38,766 bases of DNA from JBEKTY01 sp049515555 (lineage in GTDB: Bacteria; Planctomycetota; Planctomycetia; Pirellulales; Thermoguttaceae), in contig JBEKTY010000068.1 in assembly GCA_049515555.1 (NCBI GenBank), positions 1-38,766 on the forward strand. Reading direction: 5' to 3'. The stretch's first letter is position 1; the number at the start of each line of letters is the position of its first letter. The notes below the pieces were generated by a model that ran no database searches, was not told the DNA's origin, and saw only the letters and a list, made by a program, of their open reading frames with translations. The position numbers and the translations under genes are program-made. Shown here piece by piece: positions 1-10,000 of this stretch.

Positions 1-14
1 ACGGCTTTGACATC

Positions 15-491
15 GTGCCGAGCGCGGGCATTCTACGCCCGCGACTCCAGTCAACCCCGCCGCAATCCGAACTGATGGCCACCGCCCGCCCGAAAACGAA
101 GGCGACAGCAAGCCCGCGCACAAAGGTCCCCAATTTGCAGGCGGCCACCGTCCGCAAGGCCGCCGCCCGACGGTATGCGACTACGCCCGCGACCCTGCGG
201 AAGACCCTGACGCTGGACAACGGCAAGGAGTTTGCCGAACACAAGCAGTTGGAGCTGGAAGCCGCGTTGCGGATCTACTTTGCGAAGCCCTACTCCGCGT
301 GGCAACGCGGCAACAACGAGAACACCAATGGCCTGATCCGCCAGTTCTTTCCCAAGGGCACGGACCTGGCCAACATTCCTGAGCATCGGTTCACCAAAGT
401 CCAACACCTTCTCAACGACCGTCCGAGAAAACGCCTGGGCTATCGAACTCCCAACGAAGTTCTCGCCTCACGCCTCAATGGTTGCAATTGA
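15..491 (+). pseudogene. IS30-family transposase, C-terminal remnant
   Basis: This is the only clear coding trace on the plus strand. From about residue 36 it reads like an IS30 DDE integrase core: a VPNLQAATVRKA-like segment, then TLDNGKEFAEH carrying the second catalytic Asp, then NNENTNGLIRQFFPKGTD carrying the catalytic Glu, and the usual ending LLNDRPRKRLGYRTPNEV. IS30 transposases are normally well over 300 residues. Here the N-terminal helix-turn-helix and the first catalytic Asp are missing. The first 35 residues do not resemble the family and probably come from a shifted frame. The copy is therefore truncated and almost certainly inactive, although the window edge hides what lies further left. 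It points away from all other genes and converges on the propeller gene that ends at 741. Confidence 0.85.
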
Positions 492-740
492 AACTTGACA
501 GCGGGAGCTAAGATCGCTCGGCCGGTCTCCCGATCCTGGCACAGCTATTCGGGCGGTATCGGAGTACTACGCGGACCGTCCAAGGTTGTTTCTGACCCGG
601 GCCGCGCGCGAGGCAATCTATGATTGCCTGTGGACGAGATTTTATTTCCGAAACCTGTCGATTGAAGTATTGACGATGATATGGTCGGGAACCTTTGTAA
701 CTTCCGACGTTCGGAGGACGCTCGGTATTCATCCCACTAG
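492..740. other. Intergenic strip between IS30 remnant and propeller gene; no gene called
   Basis: This 249-bp strip separates two converging units. On the plus strand the frame from about 499 to a TGA at 760-762 is open for 87 codons, with no good start codon. It has a plausible protein-like composition (for example REAIYDCLWTRFYFR). I recognise no family in it. It may be the tail of a gene broken by the IS element or a chance open frame. No clear terminator hairpin was found. Confidence 0.3.
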
Positions 741-3515
741 TCATTTCCTTGGCTCCGGCTGATGTGACAGCGCTGCCGCTGGAATCTCGCCGCGCGGAAT
801 GCCGGGGCCTTCCCATCTCATCATGCCCATTCTGTCGGCCAAGAACACCAGATCCACCGGATGCTTGCCCTGTTCCAGGAAGACTTCATCCGAGGTCGGG
901 TCAAACGGACTGATGCCAAAACTGCATGCGACAAACTGCCGCGTCCGGTCATAGAGAGTGAATGAGCCGTAAGGAGCCCGAACGCAAAAACGATAACGTC
1001 CGGTGGTCGGCACATCAATATATCCCCAGGCATGCATGACGTTATGCGGAGTCTTCTTCCCGTCTTTGAAATGAAACTCAGCAAGCACCCGGGTTTGCGC
1101 CGGCTTCAGAATGTCGAAGTCGGTCTGGTTCCAGTTGCGCCTATATCCGGCCTCGCCCCAATCGCAGTCGTAGTCGGCCGCCGCCAAACCGGGTTTGGCC
1201 TCCGCCACCGCGACGGCGGGCAGCGGCTGCTCCCGAGCACCGGCCCCGACGCAGACGATGCGGCCGTCCTCCAGCGGGATGAGCACATCGCCGCCACGCG
1301 TGAGCGACATGCCGCCGCCCCGCCTCGGCAGCACTGACGGCAACGCCACCTCCCACAGTTTGGCATGGTCGGCCCGGTTCACGGCGATCACACGCCAGTG
1401 GTCACAATCATACACATCACCTTCATGCATTGCCACGACGAAGACTGCGGCATTTTTCGCCAGCGCCATCATACCGGACATCTTGAACTGCCTGCTGTTC
1501 ACTGCGGCGGCGAGATCGTCAGGCAGTGCCGGATGCTGCTGGTCGGTGGGCAGGTCGGTGATCGCAGCCACGTGTTCAAGGTCCTGCATGAGCCCAAATT
1601 GCTTTTTGTTCGCCTCGTCCACGGTCCAGGGATGAGCGTCGTCCTGGGCATTCAGCCAGGCGGCCAGGTTCCGGCAGAAGAGCGGGGCATGATTTTTTCC
1701 GTGGTAAGCGATAAAATCGCCAGGCAGCAGCGCGTCGTGATCGTCCCACACCGGAATTTGGCGGCTGGCGGCCGTTCCCGCTTCAGTAGCGCCAATTAAC
1801 TTCAGCAAGTGCGGCACGGTTGCGGTGTCCTGGAGCACCAGGTTCGCCGGATCGCCGGCTGGCAGGCCGTCCGGCCCGGTGCGCAAGTAGAGCGCCGTGG
1901 TCCCATAAGCACCACCCAGGGCGGGTTTGAGCCCCGGCATAATCCTGGCGCCGCCAAAGGCGACCCAGCCGCCCGGCAACACGCCAATGTCGGTATTGTT
2001 GCCATCGTCGAATTTACGGCAAGGGCGGTAATCGATGGCGCGCTTCAGCGCACCGCTGGCCGGATCCACCACCGCCGGTCCCCATTCGCCGCCGTGCCAC
2101 CACAATTTGCCGTCATACCACGCCAAGGCCCCGCCGCCCGCCGGCCCCGGATTGACGAGAAGTCCCTGGGCATCGGTTTCGCCATTACTCTGGAAATCCT
2201 TCCGCCATTTTACCGCGCCGCTGCGCGCGTCCAGAGCACAAAGTGTCGAGCCGTCCAATTTGCCTTTCAACCCCGCGGCAACGTAGGCCACCCCGTCATG
2301 CACCAGCACGCTTGACCAGACCGGCCACGCGCTCCCCAGCCCGCCCATCAGGGCGAGGCGGCGTTCCTCCGGCGCCATGCGGTAGCGCCAGCAGAGCCTG
2401 CCGCTGGCGGCGTTCAGGCAATAAATCCAGCCATCCGAGGAGCCGGCGTAAAGCCGCCCCAGTGCCCAGGTCGGCGCGGCCCTGATGGCCCCGGCCGTCC
2501 AGTAGCGCCAGCGTTCCACGCCGCTGGCACGATCCAGGCAGACCACCGCGCCCTCCACCGTGCCAAAATAAACGTCCGACCCTACCGCGACTGACGGCGT
2601 GGCGTAGAGATCTTGCTGCAAGTGGAGGGGCAAGGCGGCGGCGTGCCCGCCCGTCGGCTTTGGGGGCGTATAGATCCAGCAGATTCCGGCCGTGGCGGGG
2701 ATTTCGGCGGCGCAGGAGCCTTTGCGGGTCTCGTCGGCGCGACAGGCCGGCCAGTCGCGCGGGTCCGCCGGCGTTTCCGCCGGCGCGGAAGCATCGCCTT
2801 GCTCCAACCGCGTCCCTTCGCGGAGCGGACGCGCGGGAGCCGGACGCACCACGAACAGTCCCCCCCAGACATTGCCGCAGTTGCACACGTTCGGAAAATG
2901 CACCAGCACGCCGTCCGCCACGAAAGGGGCCTGGCCGCAAGGACCTTTGTCGATGAAGGGCATCACTTGCCTGCCCGTATGCGCATCCCCCACGCCGCCG
3001 CCGATCCCCTTGGCCCAGTCCGTTAAAGCCGCCTTGCTCAAACCGCCCTGGGCCCCGGCCGTGTTGCCCACCACCGCCACGCCGCGATAGGGCGACAACA
3101 CCCGGCCCGCTTCCGCGGCAGAGAGGGCTTTCAGGTTCGCATCCGTCGCATCGGCCACAAGATAGAGATCGGCTACCCAGTCGCCTAAGGGCAACGCATC
3201 CGGCTTACCGGTCTCGATAATCACCTGCGAACCCATCACGCCGGCAGCAACTGCCGCTTGGCGCGCAGCCTCTGCCGCCTTCGCGTCAGCCACCAGGGCA
3301 TGAACCTGTGCAACTCCGGCCTTGGCCAACGCCGCCGCCAGCGTGCCGTCGCCTGCGCGCGGCATTTCGCAGACGGTGGCGCGAACACCGGCCTTGCCGA
3401 GCACAATCTGTGCCAGCGTGTCGGACAAGTCCTCAGCCGCACGGGCGATCGTTGTCAAGAACGCCAAAAACGCAAGTCCAACGATTATTCGCATGAAGTG
3501 TGCCAACGTTTGCAT
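741..3515 (-). CDS. Secreted PQQ-type beta-propeller, shortened, with PA14-like C-terminus (paralogue 1)
   Basis: The protein is 924 residues. The start at 3515 is preferred to an upstream in-frame one because AGAGGAG lies just before it and it opens a signal peptide ending near ARAAED. Residues about 30-185 form the degenerate Rossmann/methyltransferase-like domain shared with the other four paralogues. The first propeller half (about 350 residues in the others) is absent, and the chain passes straight to the three-Cys segment (GPCG, then CNCG near 210). One propeller half with strongly PQQ-like blades follows, including the family motif APEERR near 381. Residues about 775-908 resemble a PA14-type carbohydrate-binding domain (YIDVPTTGRYRF, then GKHPVDLVFL). 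No CxxCH haem motif is seen. It is the last gene of the GH127/GH2 block, 41 bp after its neighbour. An extracellular or periplasmic glycan-binding role is inferred; catalytic activity is not shown. Confidence 0.85.
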   Translation of the reverse strand: MQTLAHFMRIIVGLAFLAFLTTIARAAEDLSDTLAQIVLGKAGVRATVCEMPRAGDGTLAAALAKAGVAQVHALVADAKAAEAARQAAVAAGVMGSQVIIETGKPDALPLGDWVADLYLVADATDANLKALSAAEAGRVLSPYRGVAVVGNTAGAQGGLSKAALTDWAKGIGGGVGDAHTGRQVMPFIDKGPCGQAPFVADGVLVHFPNVCNCGNVWGGLFVVRPAPARPLREGTRLEQGDASAPAETPADPRDWPACRADETRKGSCAAEIPATAGICWIYTPPKPTGGHAAALPLHLQQDLYATPSVAVGSDVYFGTVEGAVVCLDRASGVERWRYWTAGAIRAAPTWALGRLYAGSSDGWIYCLNAASGRLCWRYRMAPEERRLALMGGLGSAWPVWSSVLVHDGVAYVAAGLKGKLDGSTLCALDARSGAVKWRKDFQSNGETDAQGLLVNPGPAGGGALAWYDGKLWWHGGEWGPAVVDPASGALKRAIDYRPCRKFDDGNNTDIGVLPGGWVAFGGARIMPGLKPALGGAYGTTALYLRTGPDGLPAGDPANLVLQDTATVPHLLKLIGATEAGTAASRQIPVWDDHDALLPGDFIAYHGKNHAPLFCRNLAAWLNAQDDAHPWTVDEANKKQFGLMQDLEHVAAITDLPTDQQHPALPDDLAAAVNSRQFKMSGMMALAKNAAVFVVAMHEGDVYDCDHWRVIAVNRADHAKLWEVALPSVLPRRGGGMSLTRGGDVLIPLEDGRIVCVGAGAREQPLPAVAVAEAKPGLAAADYDCDWGEAGYRRNWNQTDFDILKPAQTRVLAEFHFKDGKKTPHNVMHAWGYIDVPTTGRYRFCVRAPYGSFTLYDRTRQFVACSFGISPFDPTSDEVFLEQGKHPVDLVFLADRMGMMRWEGPGIPRGEIPAAALSHQPEPRK
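3501..3514. promoter_or_regulatory. AACGTT-centred palindrome over the start of propeller paralogue 1
   Basis: A 14-bp near-perfect inverted repeat, TGCCAACGTTTGCA (six of seven pairs match), covers codons 1-5 of the gene starting at 3515. On the minus strand it shares the 9-mer GCAAACGTT with the palindrome upstream of the LacI-type gene in this window. LacI-family operators are commonly centred on a CG in AACGTT-like palindromes. It may be a target of that regulator or a coincidence of codon content. Confidence 0.3.
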
Positions 3516-3556
3516 CTTAATCTCCTCTGGTCTATTGACGAAATCATCCACGCGGT

Positions 3557-5746
3557 TCATTTCTGTCCGCCGGGTTCGATGACCGGAAGACAAGTGAAGG
3601 ATTCCTTGGCTTCGACCTGCCAATACGGTTTGAGATACGGTGTGGTTTGTCCCTTGATGTCAAGACTGAGCGGTTGGTCCGCTTTGGGATTGAGCCACTC
3701 TCGCGGTCTGGCGGGATCATGGGCAATCCGCACGAGATACGTGTGGTTCTTCTTCCCACCGAAATCGGGGAGCGGCACTTCTTTGCCCAACGGTCCGACG
3801 GCGGCCATCAAGACCGGGCCGTACAGGATGCAGTAGCGTTTGTGCCCTGGAACCTGATCCGCCCCCCTATACAAAGTCACTCGAAAGTCCATGGGCAATG
3901 TGAACTCCACTCTATCCCCGTTGCTCCAGGTTCGATCTAGCACCACATAACTGCCGGGTTTGCCGACGGCAACCTGCTTGCCATTGACCGCGATCGGCAT
4001 TTCCGCGGTCGCCCAAACCGGCGTCCGCACCCGTAGTTTCATGCTCACCGGTTCTTCCACGCTGAATCGCAATGCAACCTCCGGACGTAGCGGGAACTGG
4101 CTGCTCATCGTCAACCTGAGCGTTCGGTCTGCCTTCCTCCACGCTATGGACGACGGCTCATAGAGATTGACGTACAAACCGTCGTCGGCAATCGAGTAGA
4201 TGTATTCGGGCAGCGTGGCATACAGATAGGAGCCGACGACCTCGCAGCACGTATGGTCGAGCCCCGGCGATTCCTTCCTGCCTTCGAGGTGCGTGTGATA
4301 GGCGATGGACTTGCCCGTCAGGTTCGCCAGGCCGACGTTGTAGACGACCTTTTCGATCTCGGCGACATACCTTTCATCGGCAGGGAACAACTGATGAAGC
4401 TTGTGATTGAACTTGGCCCACCAGACCATCGAACAGGTCTCGCCGGTGTGAGCGATCGGGGTAATGTGGAGCGTATCGGGGGGATACGTGTCGCTTTCGC
4501 AGATGGCAAGGGTGCCGCCGGGGTGTTGCCAGTGGCCGCGGTACAACTCCCATCCGCCAAGCATGGCATCCAAGAGGCGGCGGTCGCCGGTGGCCCGGTA
4601 GATATCGAGGAAACCCATCCATCCGTAGCAGTAAGCCGAATGCGGATGACCGCCGGGCATCTTCCAGATCGCTTTGAGATCGCGCGCGGACAGCAAACCC
4701 ATCCACTCAGGATGGACGTGTTTATACGCGGCCAGCACGTCCTCAGGCGTGCCGCCGGAGGCAAAGTGGGCCAGCATGAGACCGGTGCCCGCGAAGTAGT
4801 TCTGGCCCGTTTGCAGGATAACGCGAGGGTTGCCGGCAGTCGCCTGCTCCACGCGCTGCCGATACCACTTGGCCCAGGCGGCCAACAGGTCGTTGGCACC
4901 AGGGTTGCCCGCATTTGCCGCCGCGACGAGGCCGTGGGCCAGAAGCATGAACGAATAGCCCTCCTCACCATTTCCGTAGGGGGCCGGAAGCGCTCCGTCG
5001 GAAGTACGGCAAGCCTTCAGCGCGTTGATCACGTCGTCCATGCGCCGCCGGAGGTCGGCATTCTCGGTCCCTCGCAACGTGTTTCCCGCGCCGATCAGGA
5101 ACTGCGCCGCGTGGGCGGGAAACATTTTCTCCCAGCCGCGTTGTTGCCCGGGCGGGTTCTTGACCCCGGCCACCTGGCGGAAACGCAACACCATGTCGTC
5201 GAGATTGGCGTCGGCCAAAAGATAGGCGGTGTGCTTGTCCATCGCCGGGCGGAAAAGCCCATGTTCGCCGAGCGTAACCCCGCCGACCGGTCCGGCCACG
5301 GCATTCGGCACGCGTTGCCATGTTTTCGGGTCGCTGGTAAGCATGGGCGCCGGCGCAGCAGGACCCCTCTTCCTTGCCGGTTTCTTTACCGGACCCAAGG
5401 AAATCATGTCAAACTCGTTAACGGTTTTGCTGCCTGCCACACCGTGCAGCATGTAGTCCACTTTGAGTTTCTTGCCGGCGTTGCCCGGGGCGGGGTCGCC
5501 GAAATTGTCATTGTCGGCGTCAACGGAGAGGGAATCATTCTCCACCATGCGTGCAACATCCTTGGTAACGTCGAAGGAAGGGCCGCTGGGGAGAATTCCC
5601 CAAACGGCCTTGACAATGACCAGCTTCGGAGCTTTGTCCGCCGCGGAGGCGTCCGCGGCGCAGGTGATACTGCCGCCCAGACAGAGCAGCAGGCCGCAGG
5701 TAAGTGTTTTGATCGAGGGTACCAAAATGTTTCTGTTCAGTGTCAT
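3557..5746 (-). CDS. GH127-type (DUF1680) glycoside hydrolase, putative beta-L-arabinofuranosidase
   Basis: The protein is 729 residues. The start at 5746 is chosen because a GAGGAA site precedes it and it opens a Sec signal peptide (LLLCLGGSITCAADA); the open frame further upstream overlaps the preceding gene. The body matches the alpha/alpha-barrel plus beta-sandwich layout of DUF1680. Characterised GH127 beta-L-arabinofuranosidases use a zinc-bound cysteine nucleophile with ligands in an E-x-C motif and a Cys-Cys pair. Both are visible here: HTGETCS near residue 435 and HTCCEV near 500. The Glu in LAICESD, about 19 residues before the first motif, is the likely acid/base equivalent. The N-terminal 230 residues are an extension I cannot assign. 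The gene follows the GH2-type gene by 11 bp and resembles the C-terminal half of the fusion at 7092-12074. Exported action on L-arabinofuranoside-like linkages is inferred from the family. Confidence 0.88.
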   Translation of the reverse strand: MTLNRNILVPSIKTLTCGLLLCLGGSITCAADASAADKAPKLVIVKAVWGILPSGPSFDVTKDVARMVENDSLSVDADNDNFGDPAPGNAGKKLKVDYMLHGVAGSKTVNEFDMISLGPVKKPARKRGPAAPAPMLTSDPKTWQRVPNAVAGPVGGVTLGEHGLFRPAMDKHTAYLLADANLDDMVLRFRQVAGVKNPPGQQRGWEKMFPAHAAQFLIGAGNTLRGTENADLRRRMDDVINALKACRTSDGALPAPYGNGEEGYSFMLLAHGLVAAANAGNPGANDLLAAWAKWYRQRVEQATAGNPRVILQTGQNYFAGTGLMLAHFASGGTPEDVLAAYKHVHPEWMGLLSARDLKAIWKMPGGHPHSAYCYGWMGFLDIYRATGDRRLLDAMLGGWELYRGHWQHPGGTLAICESDTYPPDTLHITPIAHTGETCSMVWWAKFNHKLHQLFPADERYVAEIEKVVYNVGLANLTGKSIAYHTHLEGRKESPGLDHTCCEVVGSYLYATLPEYIYSIADDGLYVNLYEPSSIAWRKADRTLRLTMSSQFPLRPEVALRFSVEEPVSMKLRVRTPVWATAEMPIAVNGKQVAVGKPGSYVVLDRTWSNGDRVEFTLPMDFRVTLYRGADQVPGHKRYCILYGPVLMAAVGPLGKEVPLPDFGGKKNHTYLVRIAHDPARPREWLNPKADQPLSLDIKGQTTPYLKPYWQVEAKESFTCLPVIEPGGQK

Positions 5747-5757
5747 TGCTTTCCTCG

Positions 5758-7068
5758 TTAAGGTTTCACATAGAACGGGATGTTTGCCGTGGTCGCGTTG
5801 CCCTGTCCGTCGCGCACGAAAACGAATACGCGGTAGGCGCCTTCGGTCTTTGGCGCCGTAAACGCGAGGTTGCCGGCATCGGCCTTCACAACGTGTTCCG
5901 GCATGGGTCGGGAGCGACGTTCGCCCATGCCCGCGTATCCGGCACGGGCCACTTCGGGCATGATCTCCCAAGCGAAGGAGAGCGGGTCTCCTTCGGGATC
6001 CTCCACATGAATCGTGGCCGTGTGCGGGCTGCCGGGTTTCAGGTAGACGTTGTCCGCGGCCTCCCGGCCGTCGATCCGCGGCCGCTCGACGTGGGGAGCA
6101 CGGTTCGCCGGCCAGCGGCCGCTCCAAAGATATTCGAGCGCCCCCACCGCTTCGGTCCGCTCACCCGATTCCAGGAACAGGCCGTACCAGGTGTGGGTTC
6201 GCTCCTGTCGCCATTGCCAGAGAAAGGCGTAGGAGCCGAGGCAGTGTCCCGGGTCCTTGAGCATCGTGTTCTGGTATCGCTCCACGAAGCGGGCGGCTTT
6301 TTCGGAACTGGTTTCTTCGATTGCTGCACCCCACTTGGTCCGCGGCACTTGCCAGTCGCCCGAGGGCCCCCACTCCGTCAACACATAAGGCTTGCCCCAG
6401 CCGTCAGCGCGGAGCTTTTCTGGCACGGTTTCGACGCCTTTATAATAATTGACGCCCAGCAGATCCAGGTCGGGACAGTGGGCGCGGATCTCACGGACAT
6501 CGCCCCCGTTGAGACCGCCGTCGCCGATGACGGTCATGGTCGGATGGTTGGGATCGACCTGGTGGATCATCCGCGCCATGTCGTTCACCGCGTCCCAGAC
6601 CTTGCGGTTCTGGTAGCCGACCGACAGTTCGTTGCCGACCCCCCAAAGCAATAGCGCCGGATGGTCTTTCAACTCTGAAACCCGGGTCCTGATCTGCTCG
6701 AACTGCTCGCGGACGGCCTGCGGATCGCTGTAGTCGAACTTGTGGACCGATTCCATCTTCATCGGCAGGCTGACGGTGACGGTCATGCCCAGCCGCTGCG
6801 CCTCGTCGAGGATCCGCTCGACGCTTCCGCCCGCGCGGACCGAATTGCCGCCGCGGGCTGCGATGTCTTTCAAAGGGAGCTTGCCCGTCGGAGCACCCCA
6901 GTATCCTGCGCCCTTGATGTAATACGGCTGGCCGCTGCGGTAGAGTCGGAATTCTCCGTTGCTGCGGCGAATCTCGACTTTGACCGGGCTGGCGGCCGGG
7001 GCGACGGCGGAGGTGCAGACTAAAACGAGCCCGACGATGCACGACATGTGTCTCAATTCACTTTTCAT
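5758..7068 (-). CDS. Secreted GH2-type TIM-barrel glycoside hydrolase
   Basis: The protein is 436 residues with a signal peptide (SCIVGLVLVCTSAVAPAASP) and a GAGGA ribosome site before the 7068 start. After the leader it begins with a segment typical of the GH2 catalytic entry (FRLYRSGQPYYIKGAGYWG). A TIM barrel follows to about residue 310. The acid/base Glu is probable in WGVGNELS near residue 146 and the nucleophile Glu in LTEWGP near 227, the spacing expected for clan GH-A. The sugar-binding sandwich domains found ahead of the barrel in classical beta-galactosidases are absent. A C-terminal Ig/PKD-like domain (about 325-436, HVEDPEGDPLSFAWEI) closes the protein. It sits between two GH127-type genes, 23 bp and 11 bp from them, so the three are probably co-transcribed. 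The substrate is not defined; a beta-galactoside, beta-glucuronide or related linkage is possible. Confidence 0.85.
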   Translation of the reverse strand: MKSELRHMSCIVGLVLVCTSAVAPAASPVKVEIRRSNGEFRLYRSGQPYYIKGAGYWGAPTGKLPLKDIAARGGNSVRAGGSVERILDEAQRLGMTVTVSLPMKMESVHKFDYSDPQAVREQFEQIRTRVSELKDHPALLLWGVGNELSVGYQNRKVWDAVNDMARMIHQVDPNHPTMTVIGDGGLNGGDVREIRAHCPDLDLLGVNYYKGVETVPEKLRADGWGKPYVLTEWGPSGDWQVPRTKWGAAIEETSSEKAARFVERYQNTMLKDPGHCLGSYAFLWQWRQERTHTWYGLFLESGERTEAVGALEYLWSGRWPANRAPHVERPRIDGREAADNVYLKPGSPHTATIHVEDPEGDPLSFAWEIMPEVARAGYAGMGERRSRPMPEHVVKADAGNLAFTAPKTEGAYRVFVFVRDGQGNATTANIPFYVKP

Positions 7069-7091
7069 GTTCAGTCCTCGAGTGTTCCGTA

Positions 7092-10000
7092 TCAGTGTCT
7101 GCCGTCAATTGGGCCCGTTCCAACTAGGTTGCGCATCGTCGGAAAGCAAGTGAACTTCTCGGCTTGGACCTGCCAGTAGGGAAGGTAGATACACCCCGGA
7201 TGCTTCGCCACGCCGAAGTGCAGCGGGTTGCCGGCGATCGGCAGGAGTCGGTTGGGCAGTTCATTCGATGGGAGATCAAGGTCCGTGCCGCCAACCAATG
7301 CCATGAGGACCGGACCATACAACAACGCGTAGCGATCGTTGTGCGCATCCTGGTCCAAGCCCGTATACTTCAGGACCCGGAAGGCCATGGGAAAATCAAG
7401 AGTGATCGCGTCGTTGTTCGACCAGGAGCGTTCGATCTCGGCATAACTGCCGGGCGTGCCGGTTGCGGCAACCGCGCCGTTGACGTTGATCGGCACCTTG
7501 CCGTCGACCCAACTCGGGATCCGAATCCGCAGCTTCATCCGTGTGGGCGCAGCCGCGGTCAGCTTGATCGCCACCTTGCCGTTGTAGGGATAAGCGGTCT
7601 CGGTCTTCAACGCGACCGATTGCCCGCCGTGGGACCATGTGATCGTGGAAGCCGCGAACAGGTTGACGTATAGCCCGTCGTCCGCAACCGAATAGACGTA
7701 CTGCGGCAGTCTGGCGATGAACGGCACTCCCATCACCTCGCAGCAGGTGTTGACGCATGCCGCACCGTCCTTGTTTCCATGCAGGTTGTTGTGGTAGCGG
7801 ATCGAGCCTTTGGCGTCCTGGCAGGCAAGCACGACGTTGTAGATGACAGTCTCGATCTCGTCGGCGTATTTCGCCTGGGCGGGAAACAACTGCAGGAAGC
7901 GATGGTTGAAATCGGCCCAAAATACGCTGCCGCAGGTCTCGCCCGTGTGTTTTCCAAGGTAATACGACTTGGGCGGATACGCCCCGGCAGGCTCCTCGCA
8001 GATGGCCATGGTGCCGCCGACGTGCTCGTAAGACCCGTTGACGATCTGCCAGGCGCCCTTGGCGGCATTCAGGTACTTGGCGGCGCCGGTTGCCCGGTAG
8101 TGATCGAGCCACGCCTGAAAGGCAAGGATGACGTAGGAATGCGGCGTGTGCAGCGGATAGTAATCCAACGCCAGGGGCTCGGCGTTGGCCGCCTGTTCGA
8201 GGAAGAAATCCTGAACGAAGTACCTTTCGACCGCAACAAGGTCCTCCTTCTTTCCGACCGGCGAGAAGTACATCAGCAAACCGCCCTCATGGCCGTTGTT
8301 GCAATTGCTGCCGCGAAGCAACGTAGCTTGGTACGGCGACGGATTGAACCAGTCGTAGAATCGCCGCAGGACTGCATAGGCGTCGGGGTTGCCGACCATT
8401 CCTGCCGCAATCAGGCCGCGGGTCAGGCCGACGCGGTCGTAGTTGCTCCGCTCGCTCTTGGTTATCTCGGCGATTGGGTAAGGCAGACACCATCCATCGG
8501 CAGTCTGACGGCTCTTCACCCGGTTGACGAACGTATCGACGATCGCGCGCATGTCGGCCCGTTCGCCCCAGCGCAATGTGTGAGCCGCGCCGCCAAGCAT
8601 GCGCCCTTCCGAGGATCCGGGCAGATCGACAAGCCAGAACCCTTCCACGCTCTTGCTGTCGCAGTACGTTCCATTCGGCGCGGCGAAACAGTGGTTCAGG
8701 CAGGCGATGTTCCGGTCGAAGCAGTCGCGGAGCGGGCCGGCCTCCAGCGTGACCTCTTTGGCCGGCGCGGTGGCGGCATAGGCCACGGGCTTCCAGGTTT
8801 CCGGGACCAGGTAGGGCTTGGTCCCCGCGGCGATGGCTTTGAGTTCCGCCTCAGCAGCGAGCCGGATGATCCTGGGATAATCCAGGGCCTCGGACACCTC
8901 GAAGCCGTGAATCTCCTGTACATTACCGGTTGCTTTCGGGTTTCTGTCCTGCCTGACTTCGATGCGGAGCGTGTGCATCCGCTGCGTGCTCAGGCCCGTC
9001 TTTTCGAACAGGACCTGCGCGACCTCCCCCGTCGGCGCGTACGCCTCAACCGTTTGCACAAGTTGTTGATCGATGTAGACGTCGGCCAGTCCATGGTCCG
9101 GCCCCTTGCCGCCCAGCCAACGCGCCGCCGGTCCCTTGAATACGAGAACGCACGCACTGCGAGGCCGGTCCGCCTGGCAAACGGGCTCTGCGGACGGCAG
9201 CCTGCCGTGTTCCCACTTTCCGAAGTACAGGACTCTCCGGTCGTACGGTGCTACGAAGTTCGGATTCGTTGAAGCGGTCCCCTGGGATTTCGTGATTTCG
9301 TGAGTCACCTCGATCTTGTCGCATTCCACCCATGAACCTCTTGTCGCCGCATTCCGGGCGGCCTTGACTACGACCCTGAGCTTGTGAGACCCTAACGGCA
9401 GCACTCCGGTGTCGAACACCGCCTGGGACTCTTGCAGTCGCGGCGCATACATGTCGACGGTCCACTTCAGCACGCCGTCCACATAGACATCCGCCATTCC
9501 GCGGTCCGTGCTTTTCGTGGCAAACCAGCGGATACGCGTGCAGGCGGAGTTGCCGCAGACGAATGCGTCGCCAGGTTGCTGGCTGGACATCGCCGTGCCC
9601 TTGTAGTGCGTCTTGCCCAGACCCGAGAAATCCTGCCAGCCCGAACCGGACCGCCATATTGCCGACACGTCGGTATCGTCGATGCTCGTCACCGTCAGGG
9701 ACGGCGCTGGTTCGGCTGCCAGGCCGTTGACAGAAATCCCTGCCGGCTTAAAGGCGGCGGCCTTACGGTACTCAATCCACACCAACTGTGGCGACTTGCC
9801 GAGTTTCAGCGACAAGCCATGGGTGAGCAGGTCCCGTCCAGCAGCCCTTTCCGCGACACCCAGAGCAGCAAGGTCGGCTGGGCCGACTGTGCCGAGCATG
9901 GGCATCTGCCCCGCGCCCCACACGTTCGTTGGCGCCATGGGGCTGTTGTAGGCCCGCAGCTCGTATGGGGCCGCGCGATCCAATTCGCGGAGCTTGAATC

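Noticed and set aside
499..762. Plus-strand gene of 87 codons after the IS30 remnant
   Set aside because: It has no acceptable start codon, no family match and overlaps the end of the propeller gene; it may be a relic but cannot be supported as a gene.
3516..3623. Longer N-terminus for the propeller gene ending at 741
   Set aside because: The extra 36 residues precede the AGAGGAG site and the signal peptide, and overlap the end of the upstream gene.
4253..5761. Long plus-strand open frame of about 500 codons opposite the GH127-type gene; similar ones at 7779-9272, 22787-23968 and 34695-36206
   Set aside because: These are antisense shadows of GC-rich genes. They lack leaders, ribosome sites and any recognisable family, while the minus-strand frames have all three.
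5747..6127. Longer N-terminus for the GH127-type gene at 3557-5746
   Set aside because: The extra 127 residues lie inside the GH2-type gene in another frame and resemble no family; a good ribosome site and leader start at 5746.
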